Shown: one piece after another, positions 9,368 to 19,218 of the stretch | How positions within the stretch are numbered: the stretch's first letter is position 1 | How the letters are laid out: the number at the start of each line of letters is the position of its first letter | Assembly (NCBI RefSeq): GCF_001623875.1 | Contig: NZ_LWAE01000002.1 | Span: 1,177,501 to 1,241,500 of the forward strand | Reading direction: 5' to 3' | DNA length: 64,000 nucleotides | DNA from: Clostridium magnum DSM 2767 | Lineage (GTDB): Bacteria > Bacillota > Clostridia > Clostridiales > Clostridiaceae | Notes under the pieces: generated by a model | What the model was told of the DNA's origin: nothing | What the model saw: the letters and a program-made list of their open reading frames with translations, nothing else | Databases searched by the model: none | Program-made: the position numbers and the translations under genes

Positions 9368-9825
9368 CTAATATCCTCCCAGCAGCATTAACCTTTTCTC
9401 CATACTGGCAATATCTAATTCACTCTCCCCTAGCTCCTCCATAAAGTAAGTTGTAGCACTAATTATTCCTTTTAACTTAATGGGGTCCGCTTTTAAAGAA
9501 AAATATTCATTACAATTTGCAGTTACCCTTGTAGTATCTGATATGCAAGCAATGATATTTGTGTCTTGATTTTTATAGGGAGCTAAGTAGTAGAAAATGT
9601 GGGGATTATCATCTATTACCCTATTCAGAAATTCTCTAATTCCTTCAATTTCATAGGGGGGCGAGGATCTTCGGAGTATTCTGTGATATTAAGCAAAATT
9701 GCTTCCTTAAAGTTTCTAGCATTTATAAACTCCATAGCTGAAATAGCCTTATTTATCATGCGAAAATTTAAGTTTATCACATCATCCTTCGCAATAGTTA
9801 ATGTTGCAATCGTTTTAGACTCCAT
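9368..9825 (-). pseudogene. Hypothetical gene interrupted by a frameshift at a C6 tract
   Basis: A strong ribosome site (GAGGGGAGGGG) precedes MESKTIATLTIAKDD. The frame runs to DPRPP and is then shifted at six consecutive C residues (plus-strand G6 near 9656-9661). The other frame continues as YEIEGIREFLNRVIDDNPH and ends LMLLGGY. Adding one C restores an open frame of about 152 codons, consistent with the 458-bp span. No family is recognised. It could be a real mutation, a phase-variable tract or an assembly error. Confidence 0.65.
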
Positions 9826-9872
9826 CCACTACCCCTCCCCTCTCAACTTTTTAAGGATTGTACTACTCTAAT

Positions 9873-10982
9873 TTAACTTATATCATTATAAATAGTTACT
9901 TGGTTCCGGCCATGCTCTTTACTATAATATAATGCTTGGTCGGCAAATTCCTTCAATATTGTAGTATCTTTAGCTTTATTCTTAGGATATTCAGCTATCC
10001 CAAAGCTTGCGGTAACGTGGCTTGATACATTATTTTCATTAGTAATGGTAAGAGCTTCTATGCCCTTTCTGATATTATCTAACTTCTCAAAGGCTTGTTC
10101 ACTATTCAAGTTATTAAAGCATATCAGGAACTCTTCGCCACCATATCTAAAGACCTCCCCATAGCCTGTAACCTGTTTTTTCATAAACTTAGAAACTTCG
10201 ATTAGTACGAGATCGCCAAAGGCATGACCGTAAGTATCATTGAATTTTTTAAAATGGTCTATATCCATCATAGCAACTGAAAATACCTTTTCCTCTGCCA
10301 TGTATTCGGTAAGTACCTTCTCCATTTGCCTCCTATTATACATTTTAGTTAATGCATCTCTAGTAGCCATATGTACAATCTTATCATAGTAGATCAAATT
10401 TTGGAGCGTAATTGATATAGTATCAATCACTACCTTAAAAAATTCAACGCCCATATCATTGTTTCTATCATCATAATTCACATTTTCAATCAAAAGAGCA
10501 CCAATCATATTGCCATTTACTTTAAGAGGAATGAAGAAAGAGAAGTTTATATCTCTATCTGCTGCAGTATTGTAAGAAAGAGTTCCACATTCCGTATAAA
10601 GTTTCTTTCCTCCTACTCCCATAACCGTTTCTGATAAGTTATTTACATAGTCTCCCAGTTCTTTCATAATATCTTTACTTCCAGCATTGGAAGCACAGGC
10701 AGTTAGTTTATTGCCAGTGTTTAGAAATACTGTACAGAAATTTATATCAAAATTATTTAGCAGTATATAAATAATTTTCTTAGAAGCTTTTCCTATGGAT
10801 TCTTTCTCATAACTAATCTCTAGCAGCTCCCTTAATATGTTTGTAGATTTAACATCAGCTAACTTTGATTCTAGCCTCAGGAGTTTCAAATTGTAATCTT
10901 TTTTAAGTTTATAAATAAATAGTTGATATATTGCTACAATTATAATCACTATAAGTAATATGAACAGCATTGCATATTTCAT
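9873..10982 (-). CDS. Membrane-anchored GAF-GGDEF diguanylate cyclase
   Basis: This 369-residue protein makes cyclic di-GMP. It has one N-terminal membrane helix (about 3-23), a short coiled coil, a GAF-like sensor region (about 55-195) and a GGDEF domain (about 205-365). The active site RYGGEEF is intact, as are DIDHFKKFND and GHAFGD. The RxxD inhibitory site normally five residues before the motif is absent (here TGYG), so product feedback through that site is unlikely. The terminal NQV fits a complete domain. Confidence 0.9.
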   Translation of the reverse strand: MKYAMLFILLIVIIIVAIYQLFIYKLKKDYNLKLLRLESKLADVKSTNILRELLEISYEKESIGKASKKIIYILLNNFDINFCTVFLNTGNKLTACASNAGSKDIMKELGDYVNNLSETVMGVGGKKLYTECGTLSYNTAADRDINFSFFIPLKVNGNMIGALLIENVNYDDRNNDMGVEFFKVVIDTISITLQNLIYYDKIVHMATRDALTKMYNRRQMEKVLTEYMAEEKVFSVAMMDIDHFKKFNDTYGHAFGDLVLIEVSKFMKKQVTGYGEVFRYGGEEFLICFNNLNSEQAFEKLDNIRKGIEALTITNENNVSSHVTASFGIAEYPKNKAKDTTILKEFADQALYYSKEHGRNQVTIYNDIS

Positions 10983-11088
10983 CTAATGCAACTCCTCTTA
11001 AGTTTATAGTATTACGTACTACTAATTCCTTCTGTTTTGAAAAATTCCTCTCCTATTTTCATATGCTTCATCTCTTAACTTATATAAA

Positions 11089-11379
11089 TCATTTAGCTTC
11101 CGCATTATCAGGAATTGGATTGATTTCAACTTCTTTTTTATCAAAATAATGTAGAACTTCATCAAAGGTCATGTTTTTATCATTGACTTTGAACTTAGCA
11201 ATAGATTTAGCACTCTTATACATAAGCTCTATAAACTGATTTCTGCTTAGACTACTACCTAATATTTCATTTAAATTTTTAATTACTTTATCCATATCTT
11301 TAATTTCAGCAATTCCAAATCGAACAGTAATTCCTTTAGTGTTTTGATTTGGAATTTCAATAATATTTTCTTCAACCAT
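11089..11379 (-). CDS. Hypothetical protein (96 aa)
   Basis: The ATG lies 7 nt after GGAGGTAG. The soluble product contains SLSRNQFIELMYKSAKSIAKF in its middle and an acidic C-terminal tail. It has no cysteines, no membrane span and no recognised motif. It stands alone between the diguanylate cyclase and a long gene-free stretch. Confidence 0.5.
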   Translation of the reverse strand: MVEENIIEIPNQNTKGITVRFGIAEIKDMDKVIKNLNEILGSSLSRNQFIELMYKSAKSIAKFKVNDKNMTFDEVLHYFDKKEVEINPIPDNAEAK

Positions 11380-11720
11380 AATGCTACCTCCACATTAAAC
11401 AATTTTATTTAATAATTATGACAATATAATTATATCACAAATTTATAAAAAAATCATAGATAAGTCATATCAAAACTATAAAAAGATTTATATAAAAATA
11501 ATGGATAAATATATTTATAAGTTACTTAAAGATTATAAAAAATTTATTAGAGAGTTATTTTACAAATTATTTTATAGCTAAATATAAATTATGAGAAGAT
11601 TGTAGAAAACTTAAATAAAGGTTATTAAAAAATATTATTAAGATTAAAATTAATTTGCTAAAAAGTATAATTAAAGTTATTCAAGAATTACTAAAGAATC
11701 AAAATAAGTTCATAAAAAAC

Positions 11721-11759
11721 TCAGGCAATATAATTTATAATATATTGCCTGACTTTTTT
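11721..11759 (+). terminator. Intrinsic terminator, possibly bidirectional
   Basis: A 12-bp stem, TCAGGCAATATA with its complement, a short loop, then TTTTTT. An A-run on the other side would serve the minus strand. Confidence 0.65.
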
Positions 11760-11984
11760 ATGTCTTCTTTACTTATCTTTAAATAGTAAACAATATTCAA
11801 TAAGAGATTATTTATATTAACATTAGATAAAAGTAGGTAAAATTACAAATCAATTCTGTTATATTTTTAGAAAAAAGTTTTCGTTAAATCATATAAATTG
11901 CAGGTTAAGCTAAGTTTTAAAATTTATTTTTTAAAATAAATTCATTTTCGCTTTTTAAGAGGTTTTTAAAGTTATTTCTTACTA

Positions 11985-12024
11985 AAACTCAATACATAAG
12001 GTAAATTATGTATCGAGTTTTTTT
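11985..12024 (+). terminator. Intrinsic terminator
   Basis: A stem of about 13 bp pairs AACTCAATACATAA with TTATGTATCGAGTT, one mismatch, followed by T7. It lies 90 bp upstream of the recombinase gene. Confidence 0.65.
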
Positions 12025-12111
12025 ATGCTATATGATATAATAAAATCAACGCTTTCAACTACATTTATAATACATAATACTTTTCAACATTTTTAATGAA
12101 GGAGGAATGAC

Positions 12112-12969
12112 ATGAATATTTTAGATGAATTTGCAGATTATTTATTAGAAAATGAAAAGAGTAAAAATACAATAAGTAGTTATAAAAAAGATATAGATCA
12201 GTTTTTGAAATGGTACGGTGGTGATTTGAACTCTTTTAGTGAAGTAAATAAAAATGCTTTGAAAGATTTCACAATGTATCTTCAAAATGAAAATTTATCT
12301 ATTAAAACCATAAATAGAAGAATTGTATCATTAAATCAATTTATAAAATTTCTTAATGATATATTTGATAAAGGTATTGCAGTAAGGGGAAAACCGCTAA
12401 AAATAGAGAATCAAAATTTTATTGATGATATGTTAGAAAATAGTGATGTTATAAGAATTGTAAATGCTGCGGAAAGAGAGAGGGATATAAGAGCTGTTAC
12501 TATATTCTATACATTATACTATACCGGTGCAAGGGTAAGTGAAATGCTTCAGATAAAGGTAAAGGATATTAGCAAAGATTCTATAAATATCAAAGGGAAG
12601 GGTAGTAAGTATAGAGAGATTCTGATACCTAAAAAACTAAAGGATCAGTTTAAGAGATACTTAGAAGTAAGATATGATACATCCGAGTATCTTTTTAGTG
12701 GGCAAAGAGGTCCTATTAATAGACAAACAGTTCATAATGAAATAAAATACTATACTGGCAAAGCTAGAGGTATAGATAAAGAAATAGCCCATGCCCATGC
12801 TTTTAGGCATCTTTATGCACAAAACCTAGCGGGACTTGGGGTAAATCCCGTTGTTATAAGTCAGCTACTAGGTCATAGTTTAAATGTTACTGGACTATAT
12901 ATTCAGAGTAGTAAAAGGGAATTGCTTAAAATAATAAATAATTTAGAGTTGAGAAAAACAAATAGTTAG
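12112..12969 (+). CDS. XerC/D-like tyrosine recombinase
   Basis: A 285-residue site-specific recombinase. The N-terminal core-binding SAM-like domain spans about 1-85 and the catalytic domain about 105-280. The catalytic set is visible: Arg in TGARVSE, Lys in KGKGSK, His and Arg in HAFRHLYA, His in LLGHS and the nucleophile Tyr in TGLYIQSS. AAGGAGG precedes the start. The extra alpha-helical insertion typical of integron integrases is not apparent, so this is probably not IntI. A terminator follows. Confidence 0.9.
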   Translation: MNILDEFADYLLENEKSKNTISSYKKDIDQFLKWYGGDLNSFSEVNKNALKDFTMYLQNENLSIKTINRRIVSLNQFIKFLNDIFDKGIAVRGKPLKIENQNFIDDMLENSDVIRIVNAAERERDIRAVTIFYTLYYTGARVSEMLQIKVKDISKDSINIKGKGSKYREILIPKKLKDQFKRYLEVRYDTSEYLFSGQRGPINRQTVHNEIKYYTGKARGIDKEIAHAHAFRHLYAQNLAGLGVNPVVISQLLGHSLNVTGLYIQSSKRELLKIINNLELRKTNS

Positions 12970-12993
12970 CAATGAGAGAGACTGTAAAACTAT

Positions 12994-13055
12994 CTAATCA
13001 CTTCATTTGAGTACATATTTTTATTATGCTTCAGGAAGTGATTAGAAAAATTTTT
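12994..13055 (+). terminator. Terminator after the tyrosine recombinase
   Basis: An 11-bp stem, CTAATCACTTC with GAAGTGATTAG, encloses a loop of about 30 nt and is followed by AAAAATTTTT. Confidence 0.5.
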
Positions 13056-13103
13056 AGGTATTTATATGTAGTTATCCATTAGAAGTCACGTTCTCACCTT
13101 GAT

Positions 13104-13394
13104 CTACTTAAATATTTCTACAGGTAATCCATCTTTTTTGCCTACTCTATACCACTTACAAGTATCATCATTGACTAATGAAATACCCTGTCCTACATGG
13201 ATATGAAGCATTTCACTTTTCTCAATGTTTCCGCTTGAATCTAGCAGGAACAAATATGTAGTATTATTATCAGATAGTCCATATAAATAGAATTTTACTA
13301 TAGGATCTTTATCCGTTTGAATTACTGATTTAACGACATCACCTATGTAGATTTCTTTTCCATTACAATCCAATATAGAATTAATAGTACTCAT
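13104..13394 (-). CDS. Hypothetical protein (96 aa)
   Basis: AAGGGGGG precedes the ATG of MSTINSILDCNGKEIYIGDVV. The predicted beta-rich product (IGDVVKSVIQ, KFYLYGLSDNN, YLFLLDSSG) suggests a small barrel-like fold, but no family is recognised. It is convergent with the recombinase gene. Confidence 0.5.
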   Translation of the reverse strand: MSTINSILDCNGKEIYIGDVVKSVIQTDKDPIVKFYLYGLSDNNTTYLFLLDSSGNIEKSEMLHIHVGQGISLVNDDTCKWYRVGKKDGLPVEIFK

Positions 13395-13737
13395 AAGCCC
13401 CCCCTTAAAATTAATACTAGGTTTATAAGAATGTTATAAATTCTGTTTTTTTAAAGGTTTATCATAAGACGATTTTTACAGACTAATCACCCTTAGTAGC
13501 TCCTAATCAAATGTTTTTTGTAGCAATATATCTATATCCAAGAACTATGATGATAGTAATAATATTATATCATACAACAAGCGATTTATTATGCTTGTAT
13601 TAAATACTCAAAATTTTATCTTTTGTAGCGAAATACCCCATCTTCTTTAAGGTGGGGATGTAAGCTACTCTTTTACTAAAATTATGTCGAATATAGTAAA
13701 AATATGATATAATTATATTTAGAAAGGCGGTGAAACT

Positions 13738-15015
13738 ATGGGAAAAGGCAAAACTAAAGATAAGATATACTTGTGTCAATCGCAACAATTAAAGCACTTA
13801 TCTAAAAATGAATATATTGCTTTAAGAGAGCTTTGTCATCTTGCTAAAAACTTATATAATGTTGGTCTTTACAATGTAAGACAATATTACTTTCAAGAAG
13901 AACAGTATCTTAAATATGAAGGTAACTATCACCTTTGTAAAGATAATGAAAACTATTCAATGTTAAATAGCAATATGGCTCAACAAATACTTAAAGAGGT
14001 TGATGGAGCTTTCAAATCATTCTTTGGGCTTATTAATCTTGCTAAAAAAGGTAAGTATGATTTTAGGTCAATTTCTTTACCTAAATATCTTAAAAAAGAT
14101 GGCTTTTTCTCATTAGTTATAGGACAAATTAGAATTAAGGATAATGGAATACTTGATATTCCTATGTCACCTGCTTTCAAAAGATTATATGGTAAAGTCA
14201 CTGTTAAAGTACCTTCTAATCTTAAAGATAAGAAGATTAAAGAAATTAGAATACTACCTAAACACTCTGGAAGGTTTTTTGAGATTCAATACACTTATGA
14301 ATGTGTAGAAGCTCAAAGGAATTTAGATAAAACTCATGTACTTTCAATTGATTTAGGTGTTAATAATCTAGCTTCTTGTGTTACCAATAAGGGTAAGTCT
14401 TTCATCATTGATGGTAAAAGACTTAAATCAATCAACCAGTGGTACAATAAAGAAAATTCCAGACTTCAAGCTATAAAAGATAAGCAAAAGATTAAAGGAA
14501 CTACTAATAAGCAAGCTAAACTTGCTGCTAAAAGAAATAGACAAGTTAAAGATTATCTCAATAAAACAGCAAGGTATATTATTAACTACTGCCTAAATAA
14601 TAATATTGGAACTCTAATAGTTGGCTATAATCCAACTTTACAAAAGGATAGTAATTTAGGTAAAACAAATAATCAAAACTTTGTTAGTATACCAGTAGGG
14701 CAATTACGTTCAAAACTAGAATACTTATGTAAAATATATGGTATTACACTCAAATTGCAAGAGGAGAGCTACACTTCAAAAGCTGATTTTTTTGCTAATG
14801 ATGTACTGCCTAATTATAACGCGGATAATCCACAAACCTATAAATTTAGTGGCAAAAGAATAACTAGAGGACAGTTCCAATCAGCTAATGGTAAAACCTA
14901 TAATGCTGACTTAATTGGTGCTTTAAACATAATGAGAAAAAGTAACTTGGTGGATGTAACAATCCTACAAGCTAGTGGCGTTTTGGACATGCCTTTAAGA
15001 ATAAGGGTTGCCTAA
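13738..15015 (+). CDS. tnpB: TnpB-family RNA-guided nuclease (IS1341-type)
   Basis: A 425-residue TnpB. RuvC-like catalytic residues are visible: Asp in SIDLGVNNLAS (about 203), Glu in LQEESYTSKADF and Asp in NADLIGALNIMRK. The CxxC-CxxC zinc ribbon usually found between the last two motifs is missing; that segment reads FFANDVLPNYNADNP and FSGKRITRGQF, as in a known zinc-less TnpB group. The start follows AAAGGCGGTG. The protein looks full-length and may be active with an RNA from the right end. Confidence 0.9.
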   Translation: MGKGKTKDKIYLCQSQQLKHLSKNEYIALRELCHLAKNLYNVGLYNVRQYYFQEEQYLKYEGNYHLCKDNENYSMLNSNMAQQILKEVDGAFKSFFGLINLAKKGKYDFRSISLPKYLKKDGFFSLVIGQIRIKDNGILDIPMSPAFKRLYGKVTVKVPSNLKDKKIKEIRILPKHSGRFFEIQYTYECVEAQRNLDKTHVLSIDLGVNNLASCVTNKGKSFIIDGKRLKSINQWYNKENSRLQAIKDKQKIKGTTNKQAKLAAKRNRQVKDYLNKTARYIINYCLNNNIGTLIVGYNPTLQKDSNLGKTNNQNFVSIPVGQLRSKLEYLCKIYGITLKLQEESYTSKADFFANDVLPNYNADNPQTYKFSGKRITRGQFQSANGKTYNADLIGALNIMRKSNLVDVTILQASGVLDMPLRIRVA

Positions 15016-15095
15016 TTAATCAGGTGCTAAACTTAAATACCAAACTTCTTATAAAAAAAGAATCCCCCACCTCTATTTAAGGTAGAGGGAGAGTT
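14850..15095 (+). ncRNA. Putative omega/reRNA overlapping the tnpB 3' end
   Basis: In TnpB systems the guide RNA comes from the 3' end of tnpB and the right end of the element, with the guide just outside. The right-end hairpin at about 15070-15088 is present. The limits are inferred from this general architecture, not from a recognised RNA scaffold. Confidence 0.35.
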
Positions 15096-15217
15096 CAATA
15101 TAAGCTATCATATATTTAAACTATTGGATAATTTCTGAAACTATCATATAAATATGTTTTTTATAATTAATATATATTAATGGATGATGTCATTTCTTAT
15201 AAAATATACTGCTTCCC

Positions 15218-15265
15218 AAAAGGTGATATGTCTTACGCTAGCACATATCACCTTTCTCACTTTTA
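15218..15265 (-). terminator. Terminator after the copper operon
   Basis: A 13-bp perfect stem, AAAGGTGATATGT with ACATATCACCTTT, and an 11-nt loop lie 20 bp beyond the copZ stop. Confidence 0.6.
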
Positions 15266-15284
15266 TAATTATTTTTAAGTTCAA

Positions 15285-15500
15285 TTAAACTGTCTTAATA
15301 TCTACTACTTCATAACCAGCATCTTCAATAGCAGCTTTTATATCAGCATCATCAACTTCATTACTAGCTTCAACTACTGCAGTTTTTGAAGCTAAATCAA
15401 CACTCACACTATTTACTCCATTAAGCTCTTCTAAAGCAGTCTTTACATGGTTAACACAATGTCCACAACTCATACCTTCAACTATTAACTTCTTTTTCAT
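15285..15500 (-). CDS. copZ: Copper chaperone CopZ
   Basis: A 71-residue single HMA domain with the metal-binding loop VEGMSCGHCVNHVK. The ferredoxin-like beta-alpha-beta-beta-alpha-beta length is complete and ends with GYEVVDIKTV. It would bind Cu(I) through the two cysteines and pass it to CopA. It is the last gene of csoR-copA-copZ, 74 bp after copA. Confidence 0.93.
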   Translation of the reverse strand: MKKKLIVEGMSCGHCVNHVKTALEELNGVNSVSVDLASKTAVVEASNEVDDADIKAAIEDAGYEVVDIKTV

Positions 15501-15574
15501 TTTTATTTCCCCTTTCGTTTGTAAAACTTATATAGATAAACAAGGTTCTAAAATTTACTTTTGAGCCTGCTACC

Positions 15575-18235
15575 TTACACTGTTGGCCTAAAACCCTTTA
15601 ATCTTAATGCATTTGTAAGCACTGATACTGAACTTAAACTCATAGCAAGAGCTGCTATCATTGGATTTAACAATGGTCCCCCAAAGATATACAAAGCGCC
15701 CATAGCTACAGGTATACCCAAGGTATTATACCCAAATGCCCAGAATAAATTTTGTTTAATATTTGTTATAGTTTTCTTACTTAAATCTATTGCTGTTACA
15801 ACATCCTTTAAATCACTTCTCATAAGAACTATATCAGCAGATTCCATTGCAACATCTGTACCTGAACCTATTGCTATACCAACATCTGCCTGTGCTAGAG
15901 CTGGTGCATCATTTATGCCATCTCCAACCATAGCCACTTTCTTATTTTCAGCTTGAAGCTTTTTAACTTCATTAGCTTTATCCTGTGGTAAAACTTCTGC
16001 AAGTATTCTATCTATGCCTACTTGTTTTGCTATAGCCTCGGCAGTTTTCTTATTGTCTCCTGTTATCATAGCTACTTCTATTCCCATAGAATGAAGTTTT
16101 TCTATAGCTTTCTTACTGTTTTCTTTTACAGTATCAGCTACTGCAACTATACCAATTAGTTTATTTTCAATAGCTACATACATTGGTGTCTTACCTTCAG
16201 CTGCGAGTCTATTTGATGTCTCTTCCAAGTTTTCTAGGGAAATATTATTTTCTATTATAAGTTTTCTATTTCCTAAAAGCACTTTTTTGTTGTCTATAGT
16301 AACTTCTATTCCATGACCTGGAATTGCTTTAAATAAATCTAATTTTTTAAACTCTAAGCCTTTTTCTTCTGCACCCTTAACTATAGCTTCCCCAAGTGGA
16401 TGTTCCGATCCTTTTTCTGCAGAAGCTGCTAATTGAAGTAAGTAATCTTCAGTTACATCTCCTGAGGTTACAATATCTGTAACCTTTGGTTTACCTTCAG
16501 TTATTGTTCCCGTCTTATCAAATACTATAGTTTGTATTCTATGAGCTGTTTCTAATGCTGTACCACTTTTTATAAGAACACCATATTCAGCACCTTTTCC
16601 TGTACCAACCATTATAGCTGTTGGTGTAGCAAGTCCCAAAGAACACGGACAAGCTATAACAAGTACTGATATAAATATAGTAAGAGCAAATACTGCTGAC
16701 TCACCATAGAGCAACCACCCTATAGATCCAATTAACGCTAATACAATTACTACTGGAACAAAATAACCGGATATTACATCTGCAAGTTTTGCTATTGGCG
16801 CTTTAGAGCCTTGAGCTTCTTCAACTAATTTAACAATCTGTGCTAGTGCTGTATCTTTACCAACTCTAGTAGCCTTATACTTTATGGAACCATTTTTATT
16901 TATACTAGCTCCTATAACCTTATCTCCAATAGTCTTCTCTACAGGTATACTTTCACCAGTTAGCATAGATTCATCTATAGAAGTAACCCCTTCTACAACT
17001 TCTCCATCTACAGGAACTTTTTCACCTGGTTTTACTAAGACTATGTCGCCAACCTCTACTTCATCAATAGGAATCTCTTCTTCTTTACCATCTCTAATTA
17101 TAGTAGCTGTTTTTGGAGCTAGTCCCATAAGTTTCTTTATGGCCTCAGAGGTTTTTCCTTTTGCTACTGACTCTAAATATTTACCTAAAGTTATTAATGT
17201 AAGTATTACTCCTGCAGATTCAAAGTATAAGTGGTACTCATAGTTACCTAAAAGTATCTGTACTACTGAAAAAATACTATATAAAACTGCTGCAGAGGAA
17301 CCTATGGCTATAAGTGAATCCATGTTAGGACTTCCTTTAAACAAGGTCTTAAAGCCCACAGTAAAATATTTTTTTCCGGCAACTACAATAGGTATTGATA
17401 ACATAAGCTGTATAATTGCATATACTTCTCTGTGCATCATTGGATCAATAGCTGCTGGAAGCATATAATTAAACTGCTCTAAAATCATTGGCACCATAGC
17501 AATTATGAGAAGTGGAAGTCCAAATACCAGTGATACTATAAACCTATTCCATAAACTTTTGATTTCTTTTTCTTTTTTATTCTTGCCCTCATCTACATTA
17601 GTTTCTTCTTCTAGGGCTTTATACCCTGCTTTTTCTATTGCTTTTTTAATATCTGCTATTTTAACTTTTGAAGCTTCAAAGCTCACAGTTAATTTCTCAG
17701 TTGCAAAGTTTACATTAGCTTCATTAACTCCATCTATTTTCTTAGATGCTCTTTCTACTGCTTTGGCACAGGATGCACAGGTCATTCCTTCTATCTTTAA
17801 GGTTCTAGTTGCAGCTTCTGAAGCAGCTTTATACCCTGCCTTTTCTACTGCTTTTTTAATATCCTGAATTCCAATCTTTGAAGAATCAAAGCTTACGGTT
17901 AACTTTTCTGTAGCGAAATTTACATTTGCCTCATATACCCCGTCTAACTTCTTAGATGCTCTTTCCACAGCTTTAGCACAAGCTGCGCAAGTCATCCCTT
18001 CTATTTTTAAGGTTTTAGTCGTAGCTTCAATTAAAGCTTTGTATCCAGCCTTTTCTACTGCTGCTTGTATATCTGTAAGTGCTAACTTTGAATCATCAAA
18101 GTTTACAGTTAGCTTTTCTGTAGCAAAATTTACATTGGCTTCGTTCACACCATCCAGCTTTTTTGAAGCTCTTTCTACTGCCTTCGCACAGGCTGCACAG
18201 GTCATTCCTTCTATTTTTAGAGTTCTGCTTGACAT
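15575..18235 (-). CDS. copA: Copper-exporting P1B-type ATPase CopA with three HMA domains
   Basis: A P-type ATPase of about 886 residues that exports Cu(I). Three N-terminal HMA domains have [20 protein letters not shown] and [10 protein letters not shown]; three is more than the common one or two. The membrane motif is [11 protein letters not shown], the phosphorylation site [11 protein letters not shown], and TGES and [10 protein letters not shown] are present. The ATG at 18235 is used because GGAGGAAAGGA precedes it; an ATG at 18250 would overlap the ribosome site. It is downstream of csoR and probably induced by copper. Confidence 0.95.
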   Translation of the reverse strand: MSSRTLKIEGMTCAACAKAVERASKKLDGVNEANVNFATEKLTVNFDDSKLALTDIQAAVEKAGYKALIEATTKTLKIEGMTCAACAKAVERASKKLDGVYEANVNFATEKLTVSFDSSKIGIQDIKKAVEKAGYKAASEAATRTLKIEGMTCASCAKAVERASKKIDGVNEANVNFATEKLTVSFEASKVKIADIKKAIEKAGYKALEEETNVDEGKNKKEKEIKSLWNRFIVSLVFGLPLLIIAMVPMILEQFNYMLPAAIDPMMHREVYAIIQLMLSIPIVVAGKKYFTVGFKTLFKGSPNMDSLIAIGSSAAVLYSIFSVVQILLGNYEYHLYFESAGVILTLITLGKYLESVAKGKTSEAIKKLMGLAPKTATIIRDGKEEEIPIDEVEVGDIVLVKPGEKVPVDGEVVEGVTSIDESMLTGESIPVEKTIGDKVIGASINKNGSIKYKATRVGKDTALAQIVKLVEEAQGSKAPIAKLADVISGYFVPVVIVLALIGSIGWLLYGESAVFALTIFISVLVIACPCSLGLATPTAIMVGTGKGAEYGVLIKSGTALETAHRIQTIVFDKTGTITEGKPKVTDIVTSGDVTEDYLLQLAASAEKGSEHPLGEAIVKGAEEKGLEFKKLDLFKAIPGHGIEVTIDNKKVLLGNRKLIIENNISLENLEETSNRLAAEGKTPMYVAIENKLIGIVAVADTVKENSKKAIEKLHSMGIEVAMITGDNKKTAEAIAKQVGIDRILAEVLPQDKANEVKKLQAENKKVAMVGDGINDAPALAQADVGIAIGSGTDVAMESADIVLMRSDLKDVVTAIDLSKKTITNIKQNLFWAFGYNTLGIPVAMGALYIFGGPLLNPMIAALAMSLSSVSVLTNALRLKGFRPTV

Positions 18236-18344
18236 TTTCCTTTCCTCCATTCCTAATATCTACTTAGTTTATATTAAACTTTTTATAACTAAGACTTCCC
18301 TTAGGCTTTTATGTTAAAATATTATTTTCTTGTATAATCCCTTA

Positions 18345-18611
18345 TCAATCCTTCATAAGCTTAGAAAGTAAATCGATTATTTCATCAACCTTTTCCTCAC
18401 CAGTATTATTGATAAAAGCATCCTTTACGCAGTGATTAAGATGCTGTTTTAAAATTAGTATATTTGCCTTTTTTAAGAGAGATTGAGCAGCAATTATTTG
18501 GTTGGATATATCCATGCAATATCGCCCATCTTCTATCATCTTTATAATTCCTTCAATTTGACCTTTTGATGTTTTTAGTGATTGAAGCGCTTTTTTTCTT
18601 TCATCATTCAT
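18345..18611 (-). CDS. csoR: Copper-sensing repressor CsoR
   Basis: A DUF156-family four-helix repressor. The ATG at 18611 gives 88 residues and lies after GGGGGGAGGAGG; an upstream ATG would translate the operator. The Cu(I) ligands of the family are present: Cys in GRYCMDI and the HLNHCV pair. Copper binding should release the operator at 18620-18640 and derepress copA and copZ. An additional shared promoter box lies at 18735-18766. Confidence 0.9.
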   Translation of the reverse strand: MNDERKKALQSLKTSKGQIEGIIKMIEDGRYCMDISNQIIAAQSLLKKANILILKQHLNHCVKDAFINNTGEEKVDEIIDLLSKLMKD

Positions 18612-18619
18612 ATTATACC

Positions 18620-18640
18620 TCCTCCCCCCTGGGGGGTGAT
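18620..18640 (-). promoter_or_regulatory. CsoR operator
   Basis: A G/C palindrome, CTCCCCCCTGGGGGGTGA, stands out in AT-rich DNA and resembles known CsoR boxes. It overlaps the csoR ribosome-binding region, so CsoR would control its own operon. Confidence 0.75.
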
Positions 18641-18734
18641 TTATTTTTATATTACTACTCTTTATAAAATAATGCAAGTATATTTTAAATTTTATTTTTT
18701 CATAAGTTTCTACTTATTATACAACTTTGTTATT

Positions 18735-18766
18735 ATAATACCTAATACTTGTGAAGAAATTATAAA
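18735..18766 (-). promoter_or_regulatory. Shared-box promoter of csoR-copA-copZ
   Basis: Reading along transcription: TTTATA-N5-TTCACA, 9 nt, TATTAT. Same spacing as the other 19 copies. The csoR start is about 125 bp downstream. Confidence 0.7.
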
Positions 18767-18932
18767 GAAAACATTATAATTTTTAATTTCAAATAAAATG
18801 TTGAACTATTGATGAAACAATCTTGGAAATTATGGGTTGGTGATAGTTGCATAAAATTCGGTATTGCAGATGTATGACATCAAGTAATAAATATAGAAAA
18901 ATCTAATATATAAAATCAATAAATAGATAATC

Positions 18933-18964
18933 TTCATATTTTCTACATAAGAGTATTGTAAGAT
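18933..18964 (+). promoter_or_regulatory. Shared-box promoter of the 34-aa and Met-rich peptide genes
   Basis: TTCATA-N5-TACATA, 9 nt, TAAGAT, about 45 bp upstream of the ATG at 19008. It diverges from the csoR box. Confidence 0.7.
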
Positions 18965-19007
18965 AAAAATACAGATGTAGTTATAAAATATCAGAGGAGG
19001 AAATAAA

Positions 19008-19112
19008 ATGAATAAAAAAGTATTAGGAATTGTAGCCGGTGTAGCTATACTGGCAATAGCTGCATATGCCTGTTATATGTACGTACTAATGCCAGCATCA
19101 ATGATGAAATAA
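19008..19112 (+). CDS. 34-residue single-span membrane peptide
   Basis: A strong GAGGAGG ribosome site precedes MNKKVLGIVAGVAILAIAAY. The peptide is one membrane helix with a Cys and a methionine-rich end (MYVLMPASMMK), a composition compatible with Cu(I) binding near the membrane. It follows a shared-box promoter and is 106 bp from the next small gene. Function is unknown. Confidence 0.55.
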   Translation: MNKKVLGIVAGVAILAIAAYACYMYVLMPASMMK

Positions 19113-19218
19113 AAGTAGAAAAATGAATAACTAACGGGTTTAATAAAATTCATAAAAACTCTAAAGCTGTCTTACATGCTTTTACATAAGTATTTTAATT
19201 TAAAGGAGGAAACTTTAT

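Larger units (their letters stand above)
11400..12111. other. Gene-free AT-rich stretch with two strong terminators
   Basis: No convincing coding frame is seen over about 700 bp. The first 300 bp are low-complexity A/T with repeated GTTATT-type phrases. Two intrinsic terminators (11721-11759 and 11985-12024) have no coding gene directly upstream in either direction, so one or two small untranslated transcripts are possible. Confidence 0.4.
13626..15100 (+). mobile_element. IS605-type element carrying only tnpB
   Basis: The tnpB gene lies between two hairpins typical of IS200/IS605 ends: CCCCATCTT with AAGGTGGGG at about 13636-13657 (left) and CCTCTA with TAGAGG at about 15070-15088 (right). 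No TnpA tyrosine transposase is present, so movement would need TnpA in trans. The exact borders are estimated from the hairpins. Confidence 0.7.

Noticed and set aside
12112..12969. The tyrosine recombinase as an integron integrase for the attC-like site
   Set aside because: Its length and motifs fit XerC/D-type enzymes; the extra helix region typical of IntI is not apparent and no attI-like site is seen next to it.
16884..17243. Long open frames opposite copA (also 15561-15956 and 17505-17867)
   Set aside because: They are antisense shadows of a well-supported P-type ATPase gene and have low-complexity Ser/Thr-rich translations.
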